Positions 16,765 through 25,339 of a stretch of 64,000 bases of DNA are shown here, piece after piece. Position 1 is the first letter of the stretch; each line of letters opens with the position of its first letter. The notes under the pieces were generated by a model that was not told the DNA's origin, searched no databases, and saw nothing but the letters and a program-made list of their open reading frames with translations. The DNA is from Gellertiella hungarica (GTDB taxonomy: Bacteria > Pseudomonadota > Alphaproteobacteria > Rhizobiales > Rhizobiaceae), in NCBI RefSeq assembly GCF_014197145.1, contig NZ_JACIEZ010000004.1, forward strand, positions 310,001 through 374,000. Direction: 5' to 3'. A program made the position numbers and the translations under genes.

Positions 16765-18492
16765 ATGCCGCACCATACGCCGCTGATTGCCACCATTTCC
16801 ATCGGACTGGCACTTGCCTTTCTCCTCGGGCTGATTGCCCAGAGACTGCGTCTGCCCTCGATTGTCGGCTATCTGCTGGCGGGTGTGTTCGTGGGTCCCT
16901 TCACCCCCGGCTTCGTGGCCGATCAGAAGCTGGCCGCAGAACTGGCGGAAATCGGCGTCATCCTGCTGATGTTCGGCGTCGGCCTGCATTTCTCGCTCAA
17001 GGATCTGCTTTCGGTCCGCACCATTGCCATTCCCGGTGCCATCGGCCAGATCGCGGTTGCCACCCTGCTCGGTGCAGGCCTCGCCTGGCTGCTCGGCTGG
17101 GGCGGAGGGGCGGGCCTGCTCTTCGGCCTTTCGCTCTCGGTCGCCAGCACCGTCGTTCTCCTAAGGGCACTGCAGGAAAGGCGCGAGGTGGAAACCGGCA
17201 AGGGGCGGATTGCCGTCGGCTGGCTGATCGTCGAGGATCTGGTCATGGTCCTCACCCTGGTCCTGGTCCCCCCGCTGGCAGGCCTTCTGGGCGGCCGCCC
17301 TCCGGCGGATACCGGCAGCCTCGGCCTCGTGGACTGGCTCGGCATCGGTCCCGTCTGGGCCACGCTCCTGCTGACGGCGGTCAAGGTGGTCATCTTCGTC
17401 GCGCTGATGCTGGTGGTGGGGCGAAAGGTCATTCCCTGGATCCTGCATTATGTCGCCCATACGGGCTCGCGCGAGCTATTCCGGCTCGCCGTCCTCGCGA
17501 TCGCGCTCGGCGTTGCCTATGGTTCGGCAAACCTCTTCGGCGTTTCCTTCGCGCTCGGAGCCTTCTTTGCCGGCATGGTGCTGGCGGAATCGCAGCTCAG
17601 CCATCAGGCCGCGAAGGAAACCCTGCCGCTGCGCGACGCCTTCGCCGTGCTCTTCTTCGTGTCGGTGGGCATGCTCTTCAACCCGTCGATCCTGGTTTCG
17701 GAACCGCTTGCGGTACTGGCGACCTTCCTGATCATCGCGCTCGGCAAGTCGGCCGCCGCCTATGCGATCGTCCGCGCCTTCGGCCACCCCAACGGCGTGG
17801 CGCTGACGATTTCGGCAAGCCTTGCCCAGATCGGCGAGTTCTCCTTCATCCTGATCGTGCTCGCCGTCAATCTCGGCATCGTCCCCGCAGAGGCGAGGGA
17901 CCTCGTCGTGGCGGGATCGATCCTGTCCATCCTGCTCAATCCGCTGATGTTCATCGCCATCGACCGCCTGGCCGCGGCCCGGACGTCCGGTGCACCCGAT
18001 GCGCCTTTGCAACCTGATGTGTCGGCAGAATCCGGGAAGGCGCCGACGACGCTGGCGGGGCATGTGGTGCTGGTCGGACACGGCCGGGTGGGATCGGCCA
18101 TAGCCGCGGCGCTGAAGGCGAACGGCGACGCTTTTCTGGTGGTCGAGGAAAACGAGGAGGCGGTGGCTTCGCTGGAGAAGGACGGCATCGAAACCCATGT
18201 CGGCCCCTGCGGCGAGACAGCCATGCTGGAGAGGCTGAATTTCGAGGGGGCACGGTGCCTGATCACCGCCATTCCCGATCCCTTCGAGGCCGGGCATGTG
18301 GTGGAGGCGGCCCGCGCCGCCAATCCCGCCATCCGCGTGATCGCGCGTGCCCACGCGACGGATGCGGTTGCCTACCTGACGAAATGCGGTGCGGATGTGG
18401 TGGTCATGGGGGAGGAAGAACTCGCCCGCAGCATGGCCGCGGCAGCCGGCGCAGCCGGCGCGCCAGGCCATCGTTACGGCCAGACGGCGTGA
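16765..18492 (+). CDS. KefB/YbaL-type monovalent cation/proton antiporter with RCK domain
   Basis: The ATG 16765 is preceded by AAGGGAGACGC. The 575-residue protein has a CPA2 Na+/H+ exchanger core of about twelve helices (residues 10-390, with LPSIVGYLLAGVFVGPF and GVSFALGAFFAGMVLAES) and a cytoplasmic TrkA-N/RCK domain (HVVLVGHGRVGSAIAAAL near residue 445). The family exports K+ or Na+ against protons and senses NAD(H) or metabolites through the RCK domain. It has no NnrR dyad of its own and lies 94 bases after norF, so cotranscription is possible but not implied. Confidence 0.88.
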   Translation: MPHHTPLIATISIGLALAFLLGLIAQRLRLPSIVGYLLAGVFVGPFTPGFVADQKLAAELAEIGVILLMFGVGLHFSLKDLLSVRTIAIPGAIGQIAVATLLGAGLAWLLGWGGGAGLLFGLSLSVASTVVLLRALQERREVETGKGRIAVGWLIVEDLVMVLTLVLVPPLAGLLGGRPPADTGSLGLVDWLGIGPVWATLLLTAVKVVIFVALMLVVGRKVIPWILHYVAHTGSRELFRLAVLAIALGVAYGSANLFGVSFALGAFFAGMVLAESQLSHQAAKETLPLRDAFAVLFFVSVGMLFNPSILVSEPLAVLATFLIIALGKSAAAYAIVRAFGHPNGVALTISASLAQIGEFSFILIVLAVNLGIVPAEARDLVVAGSILSILLNPLMFIAIDRLAAARTSGAPDAPLQPDVSAESGKAPTTLAGHVVLVGHGRVGSAIAAALKANGDAFLVVEENEEAVASLEKDGIETHVGPCGETAMLERLNFEGARCLITAIPDPFEAGHVVEAARAANPAIRVIARAHATDAVAYLTKCGADVVVMGEEELARSMAAAAGAAGAPGHRYGQTA

Positions 18493-18806
18493 TTGTTCCC
18501 CCGGGGCGAGAAAAGGGCAGGCGGAATTCATGCCGTAAAGAGGTCGCTCGACCCCTTTCGGGGCTGCCTCAGGGGTCTACCCTACCTGACAATTAACAGG
18601 TTAATCACGTCGTTTCCGATCCCGGCGGTCGGGAATCGCAAGGCCGACGGCAGGCTTCATTCTGAACTTCATTACATGTTGAATGTCCAATGTTGTTTTC
18701 ATTTCCATGGACTACCGCTGCACGGGCTGGCAAAAGCCGGTGAAAACACGGGATAGCCAGCGCGTTTCCCGCTGAAACCGGCGTCATCCCGCCGTTTCAA
18801 ACATCA
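18493..18806 (+). other. Intergenic region upstream of the amide operon promoter
   Basis: No gene is seen. It holds a 7-bp stem GACCCCT/AGGGGTC (18550-18577) that may end kefB transcription without a T-run, and a perfect dyad ATTAAC-AG-GTTAAT (18592-18605) in an AT-rich patch, a possible regulator site. The rest shows nothing I can name. Confidence 0.5.
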
Positions 18807-18836
18807 TTGACACCCGATCCAAAAGGACCTTAGTCT
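18807..18836 (+). promoter_or_regulatory. Candidate sigma-70 promoter of the amide operon
   Basis: A consensus -35 TTGACA (18807-18812) is followed after 18 bases by a weak -10 TAGTCT (18831-18836). Transcription would begin near 18843, immediately before the first leader hairpin. Confidence 0.5.
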
Positions 18837-18843
18837 GTTTTTT

Positions 18844-18879
18844 GCGGTCGCGGAGACCGCTGGCGGCAAGGGTGCCGCC
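18844..18879 (+). promoter_or_regulatory. Candidate AmiR (ANTAR) RNA-binding leader hairpins
   Basis: Two stem-loops lie one base apart: a perfect 6-bp stem with a 5-base loop (18844-18860), and a perfect 6-bp stem GGCGGC/GCCGCC with hexaloop AAGGGT (18862-18879). ANTAR proteins bind short hairpins with hexanucleotide loops having A at position 1 and G at position 4, which the second loop satisfies. An intrinsic terminator follows 21 bases on. Confidence 0.6.
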
Positions 18880-18900
18880 CCGAAAGTTGAGCGCGATGCT

Positions 18901-18946
18901 GCCTCCTATGCCCCGTCATTGGCCGGGCCGGGAGGCTTTTTGTTTT
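18901..18946 (+). terminator. Leader terminator upstream of amiC (antitermination target)
   Basis: GCCTCC (18901) pairs with GGAGGC (18931-18936) and inner GCCC with GGGC, followed by TTTTTGTTTTT. Its place between the promoter and the first gene of the operon makes it a regulated attenuator rather than an operon end. Confidence 0.7.
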
Positions 18947-19078
18947 TCAGGACATCCAACTGCACGGAGAAGACGCAGGCACTGAGAATGGACAGCTGGC
19001 GATCGGAAGATGAAGCGAGAAGACTTCACGGATGGCCGGTTTGCACAAGGGGATCAACAAAGGGATGAAACATTTACG

Positions 19079-20239
19079 ATGGGAGCTATCAACCGAAACC
19101 AGCAAACCTCAGCACCCTGGCGGGTGGGTGTCCTTTTCTCGAAAACCGGCTTCATGTCCGTCATCGAGGAAACGCAGCTGCGAGGCACCCTGATCGCCAT
19201 CGACGAAATCAACGATCGGGGCGGCGTGAACGGGCGGCCGATCGAGCCGGTCGTCTACGACCCGGGATCCGAAGTCCGCTCCTACGGTCAGTATGCCAAG
19301 CGTCTGATGGTCGAGGACGGCGTCAGCACCATCTTCGGATGCTACACCTCTTCCAGCCGCAAGGCGGTCCTTCCGGTCGTGGAGAGGCTCGACGGGCTCT
19401 TGTGGTATCCGACCCTTTACGAGGGTTTCGAGTTCTCGCCCAACGTCATCTATACGGGCGCAACGCCGAACCAGAACACGGTGCAGCTCTGCAAGGCGCT
19501 GATGCAGCAGTTCGGCAACCGCTTCTTCTTCGTGGGCTCCGACTATGTCTATCCCCGGGAGTCGAACCGGGTGATGCGCGAGCTGGTGCGCGCCAATGGC
19601 GGAACGATCGTGGGCGAGCGCTATCTGCGGCTCGAGGCGGACAGGAGCGAATTTCTGCCGCTGGTGCGCGACATCAAGCACGCCCAGCCGGACGTGATCT
19701 TCTCGACGGTCGTCGGCGAATCCACCACCTTCCTCTACCAGGCCTATCACGATCTCGGCCTCAACCCGAAAACGGTGCCGATTGCCAGCCTGACGACGAC
19801 GGAAGCGGAGATCCGCGCCATGGGCTATGATGTCGGTGAAGGCCATTTCACGGCGGCCTCCTATTTTCAGGGCGTGGATACCGCAAGCAACAGCGGCTTC
19901 GTCAGCCAGTACCAGAAACGCTACGGCAGCGACGAGCCCACCAACATGTGCCTCGAGGCCTCCTATTTCCAGGTAAACCTGTTTGCCCGCACGCTGGAAC
20001 AGACGAACTCCATGGACACCCGCCGGCTGCGGACCTCGGTCATGGGCGCCGAGTTCGAGGCGCCGCAGGGTTGCGTCTCGATCAATCCGGTCTGGGGGCA
20101 TGCGGATGTCTGGACCCGGATCGGACGGGCAAACAGGAAGGGTCAGTTCGACATCGTCTTCGAATCCTCCAGCAGCGTAAAGGCGGACCCCTATCTGATC
20201 GGATACGGACGCTCCCTGGAGAACGCCTCATGCAGATAA
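19079..20239 (+). CDS. amiC: AmiC-like amide sensor, negative regulator of AmiR (periplasmic-binding-protein fold)
   Basis: This protein of about 386 residues lacks a signal peptide and has the type I periplasmic-binding fold used by cytosolic AmiC. It shows WRVGVLFSKTGFMSVIE at the ligand cleft start, GCYTSSSRKAVLPVVERLDG, LWYPTLYEGFEFSPN and GSDYVYPRESNRVMRELV. AmiC binds short-chain amides and releases the antiterminator AmiR. The start at ATG 19079 matches AmiC proteins, which begin about 10 residues before the first beta strand; an upstream in-frame ATG at 19010 would add 23 unusual residues. The downstream amiR overlaps or follows closely. Confidence 0.88.
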   Translation: MGAINRNQQTSAPWRVGVLFSKTGFMSVIEETQLRGTLIAIDEINDRGGVNGRPIEPVVYDPGSEVRSYGQYAKRLMVEDGVSTIFGCYTSSSRKAVLPVVERLDGLLWYPTLYEGFEFSPNVIYTGATPNQNTVQLCKALMQQFGNRFFFVGSDYVYPRESNRVMRELVRANGGTIVGERYLRLEADRSEFLPLVRDIKHAQPDVIFSTVVGESTTFLYQAYHDLGLNPKTVPIASLTTTEAEIRAMGYDVGEGHFTAASYFQGVDTASNSGFVSQYQKRYGSDEPTNMCLEASYFQVNLFARTLEQTNSMDTRRLRTSVMGAEFEAPQGCVSINPVWGHADVWTRIGRANRKGQFDIVFESSSSVKADPYLIGYGRSLENASCR

Positions 20240-20271
20240 CGGGCAGACGCCGCCTTTCAACGGAGAAACAG

Positions 20272-20928
20272 ATGCCGGAAATGTCGAGGGCGGATTATGG
20301 TCATGATCGCTGGATCGGCAACAAGTCGGAGACCAGGGCGGCACCCGACGACCGCACGGCGCGCAACATTGCTCCGGAGTTTACCGTCGCGGTGATCGTG
20401 GAGCGGGACGATCACGGGGAGTTCCTGATCCGGGAGCTGCAGCGTCAGCGCATCGCCGTGCGCCATATCTGGCCGAAGCCGGCGCAGATACCATTGCAGT
20501 ATGACGCCATCTTCTGCCTTCTGTCCGACGACCTTCCCCAGCGCATCCCCTGGGTTCCGGGAGAGCCCTCCTCGGCCCTGATCCTGGTGGACGACGGCAA
20601 GGCGCCGCTCAATCTCAAGCTCATCCACAATTGCGCGGCCCATGGCCTGCTGCACTATCCGGCAACCTCGCGCATGATCCAGTCCGTGCTGATGATGGCG
20701 CGGGAGCATTTCCAGTATGAGCGCCGCCTGCGTGGGCGCATCGACAAGCTCGACGAGAACATGCGCACCATGCGCCTCGTCGAGCGCGCCAAGGCGTTGC
20801 TCATCCGGTTGAAAAACCTCAGCGAAGAGGAAGCCTACAATTTCCTGCGCAAGCAGGCCATGGAGAAGCGGGTCACCATCGGCGCCGTCGCTGCCGCCGT
20901 GATTGACTCGCATGAACTTCTGAGCTAG
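20272..20928 (+). CDS. amiR: AmiR-like ANTAR-domain transcription antiterminator
   Basis: The 218-residue protein has an N-terminal degenerate receiver-like domain (PEFTVAVIVERDDHGEFLIR, then PSSALILVDDG without a phosphorylation site), a central coiled coil, and a C-terminal ANTAR domain (LVERAKALLIRLKNLSEEEA then YNFLRKQAMEKRVTIGAVAA). ANTAR domains bind paired hairpins in nascent RNA and prevent terminator formation. ATG 20272 is behind CGGAG; an ATG at 20230 overlapping the amiC stop is the alternative. Candidate targets lie both upstream of amiC and just downstream of this gene. Confidence 0.9.
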   Translation: MPEMSRADYGHDRWIGNKSETRAAPDDRTARNIAPEFTVAVIVERDDHGEFLIRELQRQRIAVRHIWPKPAQIPLQYDAIFCLLSDDLPQRIPWVPGEPSSALILVDDGKAPLNLKLIHNCAAHGLLHYPATSRMIQSVLMMAREHFQYERRLRGRIDKLDENMRTMRLVERAKALLIRLKNLSEEEAYNFLRKQAMEKRVTIGAVAAAVIDSHELLS

Positions 20929-20943
20929 CCTTTCTTCATTGTA

Positions 20944-20961
20944 CGCGGCAAAGGCGCTGCG
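20944..20961 (+). promoter_or_regulatory. Second candidate ANTAR hairpin, in the amiR-transporter gap
   Basis: A 6-bp stem CGCGGC/GCTGCG (one G-U pair) closes the hexaloop AAAGGC, with A1 and G4 as in known ANTAR targets. An intrinsic terminator begins 17 bases downstream, nearly the same layout as before amiC. Confidence 0.55.
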
Positions 20962-20977
20962 CACATAAAGGGTGACG

Positions 20978-21018
20978 AAACCCCGCGGGTCCGCAACAGC
21001 GGAGCGTGGGGTTTTTTT
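20978..21018 (+). terminator. Intrinsic terminator 1 between amiR and the transporter genes
   Basis: The outer 9-bp stem AAACCCCGC/GTGGGGTTT and inner 5-bp stem TCCGC/GCGGA (loop AACA) are followed by seven T at 21012-21018. It lies 50 bases after amiR and well before the next gene. Confidence 0.85.
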
Positions 21019-21173
21019 GTGTTTGTCTGATGCTTCGCGGTTCATGCCGGCCCGCGCCGGGACCGACGACAGCCGAGGCAAAGGGAACCGGTTCCGCCTG
21101 GGAGGACATGGCGGCGCTCGTTTCCCGTAAACTTCCCGCGGCGAGGACGCCGTACTCACATCCAGTGGCGAAG

Positions 21174-21228
21174 AGGCCCCGAAACGAGCTGCCATCCGGC
21201 GGAGCGCTTCGGGGCCTTCTGTTTTTTT
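21174..21228 (+). terminator. Intrinsic terminator 2 directly before the binding-protein ribosome site
   Basis: A perfect 10-bp stem AGGCCCCGAA/TTCGGGGCCT with a 24-base loop is followed by TCTG and seven T (21222-21228). The ribosome site of the next gene starts immediately after it. The rest of the 20929-21243 gap shows no gene. Confidence 0.8.
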
Positions 21229-21243
21229 CAAGGGAGAACGAGG

Positions 21244-22491
21244 GTGAACAGGAACAGGCGCAACTTTCTCAAGGTCGGTGCAGCGGCAGGCGCGCTCACG
21301 CTGACCGGTTTTCCGCACATCTGGTCCCGCAACGCATCGCTGGCCTATGCCGCCGATGGCGAGATCAAGGTGGGCGTTCTTTTCTCGCTGACCGGCACGA
21401 CCGCGATCATCGAGGAATCGCTGAACAAGGCGACGCTGATGGCAATCGAGGAGATCAATGCCGCGGGCGGCATCAACGGCATGAAGATCACGCCCGTCAT
21501 CGAGGATCCGGCCTCCGACCCCGCGACATTTGCGGAAAAGGCGCGCAAGCTGGTCCTGAGCGACCGCTGCGTCTCCGTCTTCGGCTCCTACACATCCGCG
21601 AGCCGGAAGGCCGTGCTTCCGGTCTTCGAGAAGCAGGACAATCTCTTCTGGTATCCGACCCTCTACGAGGGCCGCGAATGTTCGAAAAACGTGATCTACA
21701 CCGGCGCCGTGCCCAACCAGCAGCAGGACGACTTCATTCCGTGGCTGGTCGAGAAGTTCGGCAAGCGCTGGTATCTCATCGGCTCGAACTACATCTATCC
21801 GAAGGAAGAGAACAACTACTGCAAGAAGCTCCTGGAGAAGCTCGGGGCAGAAGTGATCGCAGAGGAATACGTGCCCCTCGGCCACTCGGAATTCTCTTCC
21901 GTCATCAACAAGTTCCGGTCGGAAAAACCCAGCGTGATCTTTTCCACCGTGGTGGGCGATTCCGTGGTGGCGCTGCACCGCCAGTACCGCGCCGCCGGCC
22001 TGGATCCGGCGACGATGCCGATGGCAAGCCTGACGACATCCGAAAACGAGGTCGCGGCCATGGGCGGCGATGCGGCGGCCGGTCACTTCACCTCCGCCCC
22101 CTATTTCATGGTCTTCGATTCCCCCGAGAACCAGAAATTCGTGGAGGCCTACCGCTCACGCTGGGGCGGCGACAAGGTGACCCACTTCGTCTCGGAATCT
22201 TCCTATTTTCAGGTCCACCTGTTCAAGCAGGCGGTGGCGAAGCTCGCCGCAAGCGACATCTCGCCTGTGACGATCCGCGAGGCGGTCAAGGGCGAGCAGT
22301 ACAAGGCTCCCCAGGGCCTCGTGAAGGTGGAGCCGGAAAACCTCCATTGCTGGCTGCGGCCGAAGATCGGCCAGTGCAAGGCGGACGGGCAGTTCGAGAT
22401 CCTGACCCAGTCGGCCGACTGGCTCGAGCCCAACCCCTACAGCGCCTATCCCAACCAGAAATGCACCGCCGAAGGTCTGAAAGAGATCTGA
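21244..22491 (+). CDS. Amide/urea ABC transporter substrate-binding protein (UrtA/FmdD-like), Tat-exported
   Basis: The GTG start at 21244 follows AAGGGAGAACGAGG. The 415-residue protein has a twin-arginine signal (NRRNFLKVGAAAGALTLTG) and then a type I binding-protein domain (EIKVGVLFSLTGTTAIIEES, GGINGMKITPVIEDPASDP, LFWYPTLYEGRECSKNVIY). It resembles FmdD and UrtA, which bind short amides or urea, and is related to the cytosolic AmiC two genes upstream. It is the first gene after two terminators and is followed by a stable hairpin, which should give it higher expression than the permeases. Confidence 0.9.
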   Translation: MNRNRRNFLKVGAAAGALTLTGFPHIWSRNASLAYAADGEIKVGVLFSLTGTTAIIEESLNKATLMAIEEINAAGGINGMKITPVIEDPASDPATFAEKARKLVLSDRCVSVFGSYTSASRKAVLPVFEKQDNLFWYPTLYEGRECSKNVIYTGAVPNQQQDDFIPWLVEKFGKRWYLIGSNYIYPKEENNYCKKLLEKLGAEVIAEEYVPLGHSEFSSVINKFRSEKPSVIFSTVVGDSVVALHRQYRAAGLDPATMPMASLTTSENEVAAMGGDAAAGHFTSAPYFMVFDSPENQKFVEAYRSRWGGDKVTHFVSESSYFQVHLFKQAVAKLAASDISPVTIREAVKGEQYKAPQGLVKVEPENLHCWLRPKIGQCKADGQFEILTQSADWLEPNPYSAYPNQKCTAEGLKEI

Positions 22492-22502
22492 TCCCCCAAG
22501 CG

Positions 22503-22529
22503 GCCGGCGGCCCGAAAGGGGCCGCCGGC
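22503..22529 (+). other. Intercistronic hairpin after the binding-protein gene
   Basis: A perfect 11-bp stem GCCGGCGGCCC with loop GAAAG begins 12 bases after the stop and has no T-run. Such hairpins commonly protect the binding-protein message from 3' exonucleases. Confidence 0.6.
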
Positions 22530-22551
22530 ACAAACCGCGGAGAAGGTGCCC

Positions 22552-23421
22552 ATGGACTTCGTCGTTTCGCAAATCCTCACAGGCCTCAGCCTGTCGTCCA
22601 TCCTGCTGCTAGTGGCCCTTGGCCTTGCCATCATCTACGGGGTGACGGGCGTCATCAATCTTGCCCATGGCGAGTTCGTCATGCTGGGCGCCTATGGGGC
22701 CTGGCTTCTGCAAACCCAGTTCGGCTGGAACGTGCTGGCCAGTCTCTTCGTCATCTTTCTGGCGATCGCCCTGCTCGGCTGGCTGCTGGAGGCGACGGTC
22801 ATCCGGCATCTCTACGACCGGCCGCTCGACACGATCCTTGCCACCTGGGGGCTGGGCGTGATGATCCAGCAGATCGTCCGACTGACGGCCGGCGGGGAAC
22901 TGCGCTACGTCCAGATGCCACCGGGCCTTTCGGGCAGCGTGGACATCCTCGGCGCCACGGATTCCGCCTACCGCCTCTTCGTGCTCGGCGTGGCACTCGG
23001 GCTTTTCGCCCTGACCTGGTCCATCTACCGCTACACGACCTTCGGCCTGAAACTGCGGGCAATTACCCAGAACCGGGCGATCGCCTCGAGCTTCGGCATC
23101 AATTCCGGCCAGGCCTACAGGGCGACCTTCGCCTATGGCGCGGGCATCGCCGGGCTTGCGGGCGCGCTGATATCGCCGCTCAAGAGCGTCTCGCCCGAGA
23201 TGGGCACAACCTATGTGGTCGATGCCTTCATGGTCGTGGTGCTCGGCGGTGTCCAGAGCCTGATGGGAACGCTCGCCAGTTCCGCCGTGCTCGGCGAGGC
23301 CTCGGGCCTGCTCGCCTATTTCAGCAACGACACGATCGCCAAGGCGCTCGTTCTCGTCGCCATCGTCATCATCATCCGCTTCCGGCCCCAGGGCCTGTTT
23401 GCCCCGCGTGTCCGCGCCTGA
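22552..23421 (+). CDS. urtB: Branched-chain/urea-type ABC permease UrtB-like
   Basis: The 289-residue LivH-type permease starts at the ATG behind GGAGAAGG. It has eight or so helices with LALGLAIIYGVTGVINLAHG near the N-terminus and the loop AITQNRAIASSFGINSGQAY that contacts the ATPase. It is the first of two permeases in a HAAT-family importer. The context with amiC, amiE and the FmdD-like binding protein points to short-chain amides or urea as substrate rather than branched-chain amino acids. Confidence 0.9.
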   Translation: MDFVVSQILTGLSLSSILLLVALGLAIIYGVTGVINLAHGEFVMLGAYGAWLLQTQFGWNVLASLFVIFLAIALLGWLLEATVIRHLYDRPLDTILATWGLGVMIQQIVRLTAGGELRYVQMPPGLSGSVDILGATDSAYRLFVLGVALGLFALTWSIYRYTTFGLKLRAITQNRAIASSFGINSGQAYRATFAYGAGIAGLAGALISPLKSVSPEMGTTYVVDAFMVVVLGGVQSLMGTLASSAVLGEASGLLAYFSNDTIAKALVLVAIVIIIRFRPQGLFAPRVRA

Positions 23422-23447
23422 GCGCACGTCAAGGAAAGGTCTGACCC

Positions 23448-24578
23448 TTGTCTGGAAAACTCACCCGCCAATTCCTGATCTACGGGGCGGTTTGCCTGTG
23501 CATCCTGCTGGTGCCGGTGGTCGTCGACGATGCCTTCCTGCTCAACAAGTATGCGCGCTACCTGGTCTTCGGCATGCTGGCCATCGCCCTCAGCCTCTCC
23601 TGGGGCTACGCGGGCATTCTCAATCTCGGCCAGGCGACCACCTTCGGCATCGGCTCCTATTGCATGGCCATGTTCCTGAAGCTCAAGACGGTGCCCGTCC
23701 ATACGGGCAGCGAGGGGCTGCCGGACTTCATGGTCTGGAACAACGTGACCGAACTGCCCTGGATCTGGGTGCCGTTCCAGTCCACCACCTTCTCGCTGCT
23801 GGCGGGAATCCTGCTTCCGGCGCTGTTTGCGGCGCTGCTCGGCTGGTTCATCTTCGGCGGGCGGATCGCGGGGGTCTATGCGGCGATCATCACGCTTGCG
23901 GTCATGGTGGTGGCGAACCTCATCATCATCGACCAGCAGAGCTATACGGGCGGCTTCAACGGCATCACCGATCTTGCGGAATTTTCCTTCCTCGGCATCG
24001 ATTTCGACGCCTATTCGGCCTCGACCTACTATCTCGTCGCGGCCTCCCTTACGGTCACGCTCTTCCTCGCCCTCGCGGTGTCGCGCAGCAAGACCGGCCT
24101 GATCCTGCAGGCGGTGCGGGACCAGGAAGAGCGGGTGCGCTTCTTCGGCTATGACGTGGCCCTCTACAAGACCTTCGTCTTTGCCCTCTCCGCCGGCATC
24201 GCCGGGCTCGCGGGCATGCTCTACACGATCGTCATGGAGTTCGCCTCTCCCACCTTCCTCGGCGTTCCCCTGAGCCTTTCCATCGTCATCTGGGTCGCCG
24301 TCGGCGGACGCCAGAGCCTGATCGGCGCCATGCTCGGCGCGATCCTCGTCACGGGCGTGCAGGGCGCCCTCTCGGAATCGGAAGCCTTCCTCGAAACCTG
24401 GACCCTGATCATGGGCGGCCTGTTCGTACTGATCGTGCTGCTCATGCCGAAGGGGTTGGCGGGCGCTATCGAGGCCCTCGTGCGCCGCCTGCCTCAGGCT
24501 GGCAACGGGAGGAGCGCCCGCCACACCGAACCCGACCATCGTCCGGAAACCCATCCCAATCTCGGAGGCACGCAATGA
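23448..24578 (+). CDS. urtC: Branched-chain/urea-type ABC permease UrtC-like
   Basis: This 376-residue LivM-type permease appears to start at TTG 23448 behind AAGGAAAGG. It shows MLAIALSLSWGYAGILNLGQ and the ATPase-contact loop LQAVRDQEERVRFFGYDV. Second membrane subunit of the importer. Its stop overlaps the ATG of the ATPase gene (ATGA), so the two are translationally coupled. Confidence 0.9.
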   Translation: MSGKLTRQFLIYGAVCLCILLVPVVVDDAFLLNKYARYLVFGMLAIALSLSWGYAGILNLGQATTFGIGSYCMAMFLKLKTVPVHTGSEGLPDFMVWNNVTELPWIWVPFQSTTFSLLAGILLPALFAALLGWFIFGGRIAGVYAAIITLAVMVVANLIIIDQQSYTGGFNGITDLAEFSFLGIDFDAYSASTYYLVAASLTVTLFLALAVSRSKTGLILQAVRDQEERVRFFGYDVALYKTFVFALSAGIAGLAGMLYTIVMEFASPTFLGVPLSLSIVIWVAVGGRQSLIGAMLGAILVTGVQGALSESEAFLETWTLIMGGLFVLIVLLMPKGLAGAIEALVRRLPQAGNGRSARHTEPDHRPETHPNLGGTQ

Positions 24579-25339
24579 CAGGGAACCGGGAACAATTGCT
24601 GGCACTCAGGCAGGCCACCGTCTCCTTTCAGGGTTTCGTTGCCGTGGACCGCCTCGACTTTTCCGTCGCGGCCGGCGAGCTGCGCTGCCTGATCGGCCCG
24701 AACGGCGCCGGCAAATCCACCACGCTCGACCTCATCTGCGGCAAGTCGCGCATCACGTCGGGAGAAATCATCTTCCGCGGCGAGCCCATCCACACCTACC
24801 GCGAGTTCCGCATGGCGCGCACCGGGATCGGCCGCAAGTTCCAAGTCCCCAGCGTCTTCCGCGAACTCACCGTGATGGAAAATCTTGAGATCGGCTGCTC
24901 GCGGGAACCGGGCGTCTGGCACAATCTCTTCCGCTTTTCCGGCGGGGCGGACACGGAAAGGCTGGAACGCCTGGCGCTCCTGGTCGGGCTTCAGGACGAG
25001 CTTTCCACACAGGCGGCCCATCTGTCCCACGGTCAGACCCAGTGGCTGGAAATCGCGCTGATCCTCGCCCAGGACCCCGCTCTCATCCTCATGGACGAGC
25101 CGACCGCCGGCATGACGGCCCACGAGACCAACATGACGGCCGAACTCTTCAACCGCCTGAGAGGCCAGCACACGCTGATCGTGGTCGAGCACGACATGGG
25201 CTTCGTGCGCGATATCGCCGAGACCATATCGGTCATGCATCAGGGCCGGCTGCTGGCGCAGGGCACCGCCGACGAGATTTCCGAAGATCCCGGCGTGCGC
25301 GAGGCCTATCTCGGTTCGGGAGGGATCGGCCATGCTTGA
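24575..25339 (+). CDS. urtD: ABC transporter ATP-binding protein UrtD-like (LivG type)
   Basis: The 254-residue protein has Walker A GPNGAGKSTTL, the signature segment LSHGQTQWLEIALILAQDP, Walker B LILMDEPTAGMT and a switch histidine in VVEHDMGFVRDIAE. The signature reads LSHGQ where most have LSGGQ, as is usual in UrtD. First of two ATPases of the amide importer. It overlaps both neighbours by a few bases. Confidence 0.93.
   Translation: MTGNREQLLALRQATVSFQGFVAVDRLDFSVAAGELRCLIGPNGAGKSTTLDLICGKSRITSGEIIFRGEPIHTYREFRMARTGIGRKFQVPSVFRELTVMENLEIGCSREPGVWHNLFRFSGGADTERLERLALLVGLQDELSTQAAHLSHGQTQWLEIALILAQDPALILMDEPTAGMTAHETNMTAELFNRLRGQHTLIVVEHDMGFVRDIAETISVMHQGRLLAQGTADEISEDPGVREAYLGSGGIGHA

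Noticed and set aside
18592-18605. ATTAAC-AG-GTTAAT dyad as the AmiR target
   Set aside because: It lies upstream of the proposed promoter and AmiR-type ANTAR proteins act on RNA; kept only as a possible protein site.
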